From NCBI RefSeq assembly GCF_020804225.1, contig NZ_WJBI01000005.1, forward strand, positions 133,623-197,622: DNA of 64,000 bases, written 5' to 3'. Positions 56,995 to 64,000 of this stretch are shown here, one piece after another. The notes beneath the pieces are model-generated. The model did no database searches. It saw nothing but the letters and a program-made list of their open reading frames with translations, and was not told the DNA's origin. Each line of letters begins with the position of its first letter. Position 1 is the stretch's first letter. This DNA comes from Methanosarcina sp. DH2 (GTDB taxonomy: Archaea > Halobacteriota > Methanosarcinia > Methanosarcinales > Methanosarcinaceae). Position numbers and translations under genes: made by a program.

Positions 56995-57035
56995 AGTTTC
57001 ATATGAAACTAATCTGATGCCCTTAAGGTTTCATA
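56995..57035. promoter_or_regulatory. Candidate MarR operator: perfect 16-bp palindrome plus half sites
   Basis: AGTTTCATATGAAACT (56995-57010) is fully palindromic. GGTTTCATATG at 57026-57036 is a second, incomplete copy, and GAATGAAACT near 57052 a third half. The cluster lies 60-120 bases upstream of the MarR start and about 150 bases upstream of the divergent DUF2157 gene, so it could control both. Confidence 0.7.
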
Positions 57036-57190
57036 TGCATATAATAGTTACGAATGAAACTAAATAAAACAGGAATCCGGCGGATTTCGGCATACTTCCA
57101 TAAGAGCAGGAATTTCCGGGTTTACATGCTTAAAATTCCGGGCTTATATGCTTAAAAAAATGTATATAGAACATGCTAATATGTTAGAAT

Positions 57191-58342
57191 ATGTTCGATA
57201 AGGACCTGATCCGGAAATGGCTGGATGAAGGCACAATTAATCATACACAGGCAGATAAGATGCAGACAGACCTTGTCGAGTACAAACAGGAGCATAGGTC
57301 AAAAAAACAAATCATTGCCTTTTCGACTATCGGGGCGATTTTAATCGGGATTGGAGCTATTCTGTTTGTGGCGTCCAACTGGGAGAGAATCGGTAATAAT
57401 ATTAAAGTTTTTCTGCTTATTGGAAGCACGGTGGGAATACATTACACGGGTTATCGTTTAAAATATGAGACCCAGAAATACCCCAGATTGGGTTCTGCCC
57501 TTGTTTTACTCTCAGCCTTTCTCTTTGGAGCCAGTTTCTTTTTAATTGCCCAGATTTATAATGTCAACGCCAATAACAGCACCCTCGTCCTGATCTGGAT
57601 TATTGGAGTTTTTCCTCTCGTCTATGGCTACCGGTCTGCGTCAATTGCCGGGCTCTGTTCTCTGCTCTTTTATCTCTGGATTGGCCTTCTTTACATGGAA
57701 AGGACCGACCTGAGTGAGCTGGTTACCATATGGGACCTCTGCCTTATATCAGGCATTGCTGTCTATTTTACTGGCACTCTTCACGGGCTGGCAGAAAGGG
57801 TAAAATATGCCGAAAAGTCGTTTAAGTTTATAGGGTTGCAGGCTGTACTCCTTGCCTTATTTATACGTACCTTCGAACTTGGAGGATATGAAGTTGAAAA
57901 AATAATTCCTGTAATTTACGCTATCTCAGGAATACTTTTCCTGGCAGTCCTGCTCCGAAAACCTCTTCGTACAGGTCTTGGAAGCTTTCAGGCAGACATG
58001 AGCATATCCATACTTGCGCTATTGATGGCAGGAGTTACTCTTACAACAATATACATTCCTGGATCGGAAAAAACTTACATGATTTTCTTTAATATTATCT
58101 TCCTTGGACTTTTAACCCTGCTCCTCTATGCCGGGTACAGTACTGAAGATCTGGGGATCATCAATACCACAATGTTCTGGTTTGTTCTCCTGATTTTTGC
58201 GAGATATTTTGATTTCTTCTGGAAACTGCTTCCGAGATCACTCTTTTTCATGCTGGGAGGGCTTGTCCTGCTGGTCATAAGTGTGTTATTGGAAAGAAAA
58301 AGAAGGGAATTTAAAGCCCGGTTTTCCGGAGGGGAACAATGA
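57191..58342 (+). CDS. DUF2157 multi-pass membrane protein
   Basis: The 383-residue protein has a short N-terminal soluble part (LIRKWLDEGTINHTQADKMQ) typical of DUF2157. About ten transmembrane helices follow, the first with IIAFSTIGAILIGIGAILFV then ASNWERIGN. The family is found next to GDYXXLXY proteins, as here. Function is unknown; a membrane-complex role is inferred. Confidence 0.85.
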   Translation: MFDKDLIRKWLDEGTINHTQADKMQTDLVEYKQEHRSKKQIIAFSTIGAILIGIGAILFVASNWERIGNNIKVFLLIGSTVGIHYTGYRLKYETQKYPRLGSALVLLSAFLFGASFFLIAQIYNVNANNSTLVLIWIIGVFPLVYGYRSASIAGLCSLLFYLWIGLLYMERTDLSELVTIWDLCLISGIAVYFTGTLHGLAERVKYAEKSFKFIGLQAVLLALFIRTFELGGYEVEKIIPVIYAISGILFLAVLLRKPLRTGLGSFQADMSISILALLMAGVTLTTIYIPGSEKTYMIFFNIIFLGLLTLLLYAGYSTEDLGIINTTMFWFVLLIFARYFDFFWKLLPRSLFFMLGGLVLLVISVLLERKRREFKARFSGGEQ

Positions 58343-58409
58343 AAAGCGGCCGTTTGAGATTTAAGGGATGTGAAACCAGAGCTCATTCAGGAGCAGGGAG
58401 GGTTCAGGG

Positions 58410-58985
58410 ATGACTCAAAAGAAGATTTTCTACCTTACTATAGTTTTCTGGCTCCTGATTTTTTCAGGCTTTATTGCCTACAAGGAATACACCCTTATGA
58501 CCGGAACAGAAGTTATACTTAAGACCGAGCCAGTAGACCCAAGAGACCTTTTCAGGGGAGACTACGTGACCCTTAATTACGAGATCAGCGCTCTGGACCT
58601 GGAAGAGATTCAGGCTGCAGATCCTTATTTTGAATATAACGACCGGATATATCTGGCACTTGAACTGGAAGACGGATACGGGGTGCCTAAAAAAGTCTAC
58701 AGGACTTCTCCAGACAATGAACTTTACATCAAAGGCACGGTAAAGGAAGTCATCTACGATTGGGAAACCGACGAAGACGGTATTACAACAGAAGGTCCTT
58801 ACTCTAAAGAACTCAGAGTTAAGTACGGTATCGAGAGCTATTTTGTTCCCGAAGGCAGAGGAATAGAGATAGAAAGTCAACAGTGGGCAGGGAGAGCAGG
58901 GGTCGATGTAAAGGTTGTTGTTGACAAATATGGAAATGCTGTGATTAAGAGTTTATTGGTTGAGGGAAAAGAGATTGAGATTTAA
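58410..58985 (+). CDS. GDYXXLXY-domain membrane-anchored protein
   Basis: The 191-residue protein has an N-terminal transmembrane anchor (IFYLTIVFWLLIFSGFIAY). Its extracellular domain contains the name-giving motif GDYVTLNY within EPVDPRDLFRGDYVTLNYEI. It follows the DUF2157 gene by 67 bases and is its usual partner. ATG at 58410 follows GGGAGGGTTCAGGG. Function unknown. Confidence 0.88.
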   Translation: MTQKKIFYLTIVFWLLIFSGFIAYKEYTLMTGTEVILKTEPVDPRDLFRGDYVTLNYEISALDLEEIQAADPYFEYNDRIYLALELEDGYGVPKKVYRTSPDNELYIKGTVKEVIYDWETDEDGITTEGPYSKELRVKYGIESYFVPEGRGIEIESQQWAGRAGVDVKVVVDKYGNAVIKSLLVEGKEIEI

Positions 58986-59300
58986 GCTTGTTGCAAAAAC
59001 AGAGGTCGTCCACATTTCATGGTTGAATCCCCAGTTACGCTTCCCGAATCGCTATTCGGGAGTCTACTGTCCTTTTTGCTTCACTTCCTGAATTGCGTCT
59101 CGGGATCACAGAAAATTATAGATTTTCTGGGAATTACACTGTAAGTTTATTAGCTCTCTGTCCTTCCCGAGTTTCGCGTCGGGATCACAGGAAATCAGAG
59201 ATTTCCTGGGAGTTGCACTGCAAGTGCAACAGCACGAGGTCCTTTTGTTTTTCAATTATTCGTCGGTCTCTCCTAAAGATATTAAGATATACCGGTGGCT
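58986..59300. repeat. Dispersed multi-hairpin repeats, second cluster
   Basis: The block at 59162-59243 repeats 43681-43762 with its three hairpins, including a perfect GTTGCACTGC…GTGCAAC type pairing. A more decayed copy precedes it (59040-59140). No gene is present. Confidence 0.8.
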
Positions 59301-59379
59301 AGTCCTTTAATTTTAATTATATTGTAGAACTTCTCAGAATCAATCTTAATGGCATCTTTCATCGTTCGTGCCCAGAGCG

Positions 59380-59806
59380 TCAGGGAGGCCAGAGCAGTTT
59401 AAGAAAGTGAACTACTCCTCCCTTTCGCTTACGCTCCGAGGAAGGAGCTTCTTATTTCATTCCCTGAACCACTTTTCATGAGTCCACAGGCTCAACCCTG
59501 CGTTCCACAGGTGAATTATATCGTAATTAAGTTTTGATCTATGAGTGCAAATTTCTTGATGTTAATTGCGGAGTTTGCATCCCTATCGTGAAATGTGTTA
59601 CATTCAGGACAAAACCATTCTCTGACTTTGAGAGTCAAATCCCTATTGTAATATCCGCAATTGTTACATACTTTACTTGATGGTTGGAATCTACCTATCC
59701 TTAATATGGTTTTTCCACTCCATTCAGCCTTATACTGTAATTTTGTTACAAAGCTACTCCATGATGCATCACTAATTGATTGTACTATATGATGATTCTT
59801 AATCAT
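59380..59806 (-). pseudogene. TnpB 3' fragment (remnant 3)
   Basis: The minus strand encodes WSSFVTKLQYKAEWSGKTIL and RIGRFQPSSKVCNNCGYYNR, then the second half of the zinc ribbon (EWFCPECNTFHDRDANSAIN). These are the last ~95 residues of TnpB including the final Asp of the RuvC site (HDRD). It stops early (DQNLITI). Beyond the stop, decayed sequence still reads RRVEPVDS and ends with GGAGTAGTTCAC near 59414, the IS right end. The N-terminal two-thirds are missing. Confidence 0.85.
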
Positions 59807-59853
59807 ACCATCAACGGAAACAATTTATGTTGATAGAAGTTTCACTGAAAAAA

Positions 59854-59925
59854 AGAAGGTTTTGCTTTTACTTACTTAATAGGGGCAGTAGAAGGTTTTG
59901 CTTTTACTTATTTGATAGGGGCAGT
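59854..59925. repeat. 36-bp perfect-length direct duplication
   Basis: AGAAGGTTTTGCTTTTACTT and the following 16 bases are repeated immediately with two substitutions. It lies just upstream of the TnpB fragment in its transcription sense. Confidence 0.88.
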
Positions 59926-60098
59926 TATTGGATGTAACTATCGGCTTTATAGAAAACTGATTTAAATTAGCTTCAAGAGACCGAAGATAAATATGTAAAA
60001 GCATATCAGACCATCCGGTTCAAATTTATGGAGATTTTTTATTCTAGAGGATTTCTACAGAGCCAACAATCATATTTTATAAATTCACGACGCAAAAT

Positions 60099-61235
60099 TC
60101 ACTCCTTCATGAACTCCTTAACTTCCTTTAACATTTCCCTGATCTTAATATTCTGTGGGCATACCTCCTCACATTCCCCGCACTTAACACATTTCCCGGC
60201 CTTTTCCTCAGGTGATAGAAGAACTCCATACTGGAATCTGGCATTTTCCACATCATCAAGCATTAAAATGTCATTCAAGTAACTTAAGTTCCGCGGGATA
60301 TTTACACCCTCCGGACAGGGCATACAGTACCTGCAGCCTGTGCAGTTGACCTTTGTCCGGGCCCTGTAGATTTCCTTAACTTCTGCTATCAGGCTTTTTT
60401 CTTCGGCTAAAAGAGAGTTGGGGTGCCCTTCTTCTGCAATTTCCAGGTTTTCTTTCAGGTGCTCCGGTTTCGACATCCCACTCAGGACAATACTGATTTC
60501 GGGATAGTCCCAGAGGTAACGAAAAGCCCATTCTGCCGGGGTTCTTTTGATTTTGGCACGGTCCCAGACCTTCCGGGCTTCTTCCGGGACTTTTGAGGCC
60601 AGGTTCCCACCCCTCAAAGGTTCCATGATGACCACTGCAAGGCCCTTTTCAGCCGCGTATTTCAGGCCCTCAACTCCTGCCTGGAACTCTTCATCCAGAA
60701 AATTGAACTGAATCTGGCAGAGTGACCAGGGATAGGCGTCCACGACTTCCTTGAAAACGTCCAGCTCGTCGTGGAAGGAAAAACCGGTGTATTTGATTTT
60801 CCCGGTTGCAAGGGCCGAGTCCAGGAATTCCATTATTCCGAGTTTCTTCAGTTTCTTCCAGTAGCTCTTCTTTACAGCATGCAGGAGATAGAAGTCGATA
60901 TAGTTCGTCTGGAGTTTTTCAAGCTGCTCGTCCAGAAAACGATCCATGTCCTCTCTGGTTTTCACACGCTTGCAGGAAAGTTTGGTCGCCAGGTGGACTT
61001 TTTCCCGGTATCCATTTTTGAGAGCTTTTCCCAGGAATACTTCATTCATTCCGCCGTGATAGGAGTATGCCGAATCAATGTAATTTACTCCGTGATCAAT
61101 GGCATAACGGAGAAGTTCAATTGCCTTTTTTTCGTCTATCTTATCGGGCACCCCACCGAGAACCGGAAGCCTCATGCAGCCGTAGCCTAGAATAGAGGCT
61201 TTCTCACCCGTGTTTCCTAATTTGCGATATAGCAT
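60099..61235 (-). CDS. Aldo/keto reductase with C-terminal 4Fe-4S ferredoxin domain
   Basis: The 378-residue protein has an AKR barrel: LGYGCMRLP, the catalytic Asp-Tyr pair in YIDSAYSYHGG, Lys in LATKLSC, and His in DFYLLHAV. It ends with Cys clusters CTGCRYCMPCPEGV and CVKCGECEEVCPQN. The family couples carbonyl reduction or oxidation to ferredoxin-type electron transfer in anaerobes. Cytoplasmic, single gene. Substrate unknown. Confidence 0.9.
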   Translation of the reverse strand: MLYRKLGNTGEKASILGYGCMRLPVLGGVPDKIDEKKAIELLRYAIDHGVNYIDSAYSYHGGMNEVFLGKALKNGYREKVHLATKLSCKRVKTREDMDRFLDEQLEKLQTNYIDFYLLHAVKKSYWKKLKKLGIMEFLDSALATGKIKYTGFSFHDELDVFKEVVDAYPWSLCQIQFNFLDEEFQAGVEGLKYAAEKGLAVVIMEPLRGGNLASKVPEEARKVWDRAKIKRTPAEWAFRYLWDYPEISIVLSGMSKPEHLKENLEIAEEGHPNSLLAEEKSLIAEVKEIYRARTKVNCTGCRYCMPCPEGVNIPRNLSYLNDILMLDDVENARFQYGVLLSPEEKAGKCVKCGECEEVCPQNIKIREMLKEVKEFMKE

Positions 61236-61298
61236 TTTTTGCCTCAGTAATTGGATCTATCCGGCAATATAGAGCTAATATATCTAAAACCTTTACCG

Positions 61299-61507
61299 CC
61301 CGAGTTTCGCTTCGGGAGCCCGAGGTCCTTTTCGCTCCACTCCGTTTCGCTCAAGAGGACTAATATATATTAATATCTGCTATCTGAGCTCAAGAGGAAG
61401 AATTAGAGAAACTTTTAAGAGCTACGGTTAAGAGTTACTGTTAAGATTTACTGTTAAGATTTACGATTAAGAGCTACCGTTAGTAAATACTGTTAAGGAA
61501 TACTGTT
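61299..61507. repeat. Dispersed hairpin repeat and 15-bp tandem repeat
   Basis: 61299-61360 carries CCCGAGTTTCGCTTCGGGA and then CGCTCCACTCCGTTTCGCTC with AAGAGGAC, the complement of the units at 27805 and 27969. At 61418-61507 imperfect units such as AGAGTTACTGTTA are repeated six times. No gene. Confidence 0.8.
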
Positions 61508-61541
61508 ATATCCAATCCTTCCCTATGACATATCGATAATT

Positions 61542-61901
61542 ATGGGGAAGAATATCCAAGAAATCAAAGAAGTTAAGGGCTTTTTGCCCAGGTCTATTGT
61601 TTACGCTGAGCGAATAAATGAGGATTTTGGCGAAGGGCTTGCAGGCTTCTATAAAGCTATCTGGGCTGAGAGGGAAGGCGGACTTTCCATGAAGCAGAAG
61701 CACCTGATGGTCTTTGCTATCGCCTGTTCCAACAACAACGTGGAAAGTGCGGTCAAGATCCTGGAAAGGCTTCATAAATTCGGAGCTACAAGAGCCGAAA
61801 TTTCGGACGCTATGATGATGGCTGCCTGGACCGGCGGGATTCAGAATTTCACGGATTTCAGTGCAGCTGTACTGAAGGAAATGGAGAGGCTTGGCTTTTA
61901 A
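61542..61901 (+). CDS. Carboxymuconolactone decarboxylase/AhpD-family protein
   Basis: The 119-residue helical protein matches the CMD domain: GFYKAIWAEREGGLSMKQKH, MVFAIACSNNNVESA and ISDAMMMAAWTGGIQNF. AhpD-type members have a C-x-x-C in the middle helix; here only one Cys remains (ACSNNN), so a peroxidase role with a Cys pair is unlikely. The distal His is also not evident. A structural or lactone-acting role is possible. Confidence 0.8.
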   Translation: MGKNIQEIKEVKGFLPRSIVYAERINEDFGEGLAGFYKAIWAEREGGLSMKQKHLMVFAIACSNNNVESAVKILERLHKFGATRAEISDAMMMAAWTGGIQNFTDFSAAVLKEMERLGF

Positions 61902-62126
61902 AAAGTCGAATCTCTCATTTTTTTGAGTGTTTCTTTTGAAAATTCGTTTTTTTGTTATTACCGCTTATTTTTTTAGTTCTCTTTCCCCGGATCATATTTA
62001 TATCTATATCATCTCTTTCATTCTCTGAATAACTTTCAAATAAATTTTAATGCTGTGTGCAAAAAATCCTTCCAATTTATATAAAATGATAGTTAAATAT
62101 TGATAAATATTCGGAGACCGGAAAAA

Positions 62127-62681
62127 ATGTACTGTGCAACTGAAGGAATGAGCAAGATACGCAGCCAGGTTCTCTTTAGAGAAGTCCAGAAGATGGACCA
62201 GATGTGGGTCAGGCTCGTCGTCGGGGTTCCGGTACTTTTTTCCTGGTATGGCGCCTACCAGCAGCTCTTTCTCAGGAAACCCTTCGGGAACAATCCTGTT
62301 CCTGACTGGATGATATTTGTTTTACTGCTGGCTTTTGGGGTTCTTTTCCCTCTTTTTTTCTATTCCCTTAAAATGATCACCGAAGTCCGGAAAGATGGCC
62401 TATACGTCCGCTTTTACCCTTATCATCTTTCTTTCAGACCCTTTCCTTTAAAGGGTATCAGGAGTTATGAAGTCATGACCTATAGCCCAATCAGGGATTA
62501 CGGAGGTTGGGGCATACGCTACGGGCTAAAAGGGACTGCGTACAATGCAAAGGGCAATAGAGGCGTGCTTTTCGAATTTGCGGAAGGGAGCAGAGTAAAA
62601 AAACTGATGGTTGGCTCACAGGTCCCGGAAAAACTTGCTGAAGCTGTCAGCAAAGCAATAAAAATACAAACTTCAGGATGA
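62127..62681 (+). CDS. Membrane protein, DUF6141-like, copy 1
   Basis: ATG at 62127 (184 residues) follows GGAGACCGG by a few bases and is preferred to the TTG at 62100. The protein has two transmembrane helices (VRLVVGVPVLFSWYGAYQQL and MIFVLLLAFGVLFPLFFY). A small cytoplasmic beta domain follows (MITEVRKDGLYVRFYP…SRVKKLMVGSQVPEKLAEAV) that resembles a PH-like fold. The gene 540 bases further on is a paralogue. No function known. Confidence 0.75.
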   Translation: MYCATEGMSKIRSQVLFREVQKMDQMWVRLVVGVPVLFSWYGAYQQLFLRKPFGNNPVPDWMIFVLLLAFGVLFPLFFYSLKMITEVRKDGLYVRFYPYHLSFRPFPLKGIRSYEVMTYSPIRDYGGWGIRYGLKGTAYNAKGNRGVLFEFAEGSRVKKLMVGSQVPEKLAEAVSKAIKIQTSG

Positions 62682-63172
62682 TACGGCAATTTAAATGGCT
62701 GCCTTTATTAAGATATTCTCTAATTCAATAAACCCTGTAACTCCAAAATTCACTTAATTTTTCCTGTTTATTAATTTTTCTATAATGTTCTGTAATTAAG
62801 TTTCTTTTTGCAGATTTTCTTCAAAAAATTTATTACTATAGCTATGTTCTGCTCATTACCTGGACTTTTAAATTAAACGTGATATAGAATTCCTACTTTT
62901 TTTCGGAAGGTTTATTTACTCAGTTTTAATAGAGAAAACTAGAAGGATTTTCAATTATGAAGGATTTTCAATTATAGACCTTTCCAGTCAAAAACGTTTT
63001 CAAGAGCAGGGCACTTACTTATTTAACCACTTTCTTTGAAAGGAATGTCTTTAAATTAAGCTAAGATATATATTAACTGTAAGATATGTATTCACTGCAA
63101 AGTTGCTAAAATATGTTTAAGTTGCCGGTTTCGTATAAAAGGGCACTTGCCTGATATAGTAGTGTAAATAAT
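62682..63172. other. AT-rich spacer between the DUF6141-like paralogues
   Basis: Contains a direct repeat AAGGATTTTCAATTAT (62942 and 62959). No gene recognised. Confidence 0.5.
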
Positions 63173-63223
63173 GTGTTGATAGGGCATGTGTCTGGTCAGG
63201 TCATAGTACAAGGAGGGGCTGCC

Positions 63224-63718
63224 ACGGAACATACGGAAACAGGTTTAATCTTTCGAGAAGTACAGGATCTGCACAATAATATTTTTCTGGTTTCTGTCCT
63301 TTATCCTGCTCTTCTGCTATGGTATATTGAGGTCTACAGCCTGGTCTTTGGAAAACCTGCCGGGATTCAGAATGTCCCTGACCTCTACCTGTTAGCTCTC
63401 TGGTTTGTCTTCGGGGTATTTTTTCCTCTTCTGTTCTACTGTACAAAACATATCACAGAGGTCAGAAAGGACGGAATTTATATCCGTTTAATACCTCTGA
63501 ACCCCTCATTTAAGAAAATCCCTATTTACGTGGTTGAAGAGTGCAGGATTCAGGCATATGACCCTTTTACCGGAAAGGATTGCAACGATACGACCCTTTC
63601 AAAAAGAGCAAATTTCGTTGTAACCCTGAAACTCATCACCGGAAAAAGAGTGGTAATCAGCTCTAAGAACCCAAAAGAACTTCACCAGGCTATTATGTCT
63701 GCTGTGGCTAGCTTTTGA
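63224..63718 (+). CDS. Membrane protein, DUF6141-like, copy 2, non-canonical start
   Basis: The paralogue shares LIFREVQ, the two helices (LVSVLYPALLLWYIEVYSLV-like and LLALWFVFGVFFPLLFYC) and ITEVRKDGIYIRL. A strong ribosome-binding site GGAGGGG (63212-63218) is followed 5 bases later by ACG at 63224, exactly where copy 1 has ATG relative to the conserved FREVQ. In-frame TTG (63173) and GTG (63188) lie upstream without a good site. I use ACG provisionally. The gene could be silent or start inefficiently. Confidence 0.65.
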   Translation, partial: TEHTETGLIFREVQDLHNNIFLVSVLYPALLLWYIEVYSLVFGKPAGIQNVPDLYLLALWFVFGVFFPLLFYCTKHITEVRKDGIYIRLIPLNPSFKKIPIYVVEECRIQAYDPFTGKDCNDTTLSKRANFVVTLKLITGKRVVISSKNPKELHQAIMSAVASF

Positions 63719-64000
63719 TCAAAGACTAAAGAACTGCGGGATTAAAGGAAATAAGAAAAGAAATCGATTTTTAGAAAGCTGTTCACTCCTGCTTCCGGAA
63801 ATCCTGGACAAAACAGAATTATAACGTACCTGAAAAATACCCCTCTTCAAACTTTTTCGTTTCTTTTGGCACGCTTTTTTATGTATGTCTTATTCCCTTT
63901 TTTTGAAGGTTATTTTTCCTTTTTTTGAAGGTTATTTTCCTTTTTTTGAAGGACCGCCAGACAATCTGGTGGAAGCACTCTGTAATATTGGATTTAAAAA
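63719..64000. repeat. Window end: intergenic with an 18-19-bp tandem repeat
   Basis: CCTTTTTTTGAAGGTTATTT is repeated about three times at 63892-63952. GCCAGACAATCTGGTGG near 63956 is a short palindrome. No gene seen. Confidence 0.75.

Overview
The window looks like a Methanosarcina chromosome. It carries a cytosolic heterodisulfide reductase (HdrABC) set with an MvhD partner, an F420H2 oxidase-type flavoprotein, D-aminoacyl-tRNA deacylase of the archaeal DtdA type, an archaeal valine-type 2-oxoacid:ferredoxin oxidoreductase, and large S-layer-style surface proteins (YVTN propeller, PKD/NosD repeats). It also has long AT-rich spacers full of short tandem and dispersed repeats, and Shine-Dalgarno motifs of the GGAGGTGA type. 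I cannot name the species. No rRNA, no ordinary tRNA and no CRISPR array was seen.

Layout. 0-9 kb: end of a secreted protein, then a leftward operon hdrC-hdrB-hdrA-mvhD-frhB/fdhB-like-fdhA/fwdB-like, which would route electrons (probably F420H2 or ferredoxin) to CoM-S-S-CoB. 9.4-11 kb: decayed DNA with a frameshifted polymorphic-toxin-like gene and two abutting MITE-like elements. 11-24 kb: an alanine dehydrogenase/ornithine cyclodeaminase homologue, a DUF434-type protein, two paralogous TPR proteins, a cell-surface block (membrane-anchored protein, YVTN propeller, C39-like peptidase, a broken paralogue) and a PPP-family phosphatase without a canonical start codon. 24-31 kb: TnpB debris, an ArsR-type regulator with small envelope proteins, a candidate operator, an alkaline-phosphatase-fold enzyme and a NosD/PKD surface protein.

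31-37 kb: an XRE-cupin regulator, an acyl-CoA synthetase and a Vor-type oxidoreductase whose TPP (beta) and gamma subunits are fused. Together they fit activation and reductive carboxylation of branched or aryl acids to make amino acids (or the reverse). 37-41.4 kb: the most unusual stretch. Four copies of an exactly 90-nt structured element, each holding a perfect tRNA T-arm mimic, lie around a di-haem cytochrome c peroxidase gene. A further 50-bp hairpin there has an anti-Shine-Dalgarno-like loop. 41.7-54.8 kb: a PLP decarboxylase, an APC transporter, FprA, a divergent glutamine synthetase, a YbjQ-type protein, a voltage-gated K+ channel with a zinc ribbon, DtdA, two DUF3147-like membrane proteins and a 53-residue Cys-rich protein. 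55-64 kb: a MarR-MATE operon behind a palindromic operator, a DUF2157/GDYXXLXY pair, TnpB debris, a ferredoxin-type aldo/keto reductase, an AhpD-like protein and two DUF6141-like paralogues, one with an ACG where the start codon should be.

Recurring themes are mobile-element decay (three TnpB 3' ends and several MITE-like elements), many micro- and minisatellites, paralogue pairs with one member broken or diverged, and two genes whose best ribosome-binding site precedes a near-cognate rather than a canonical start codon.
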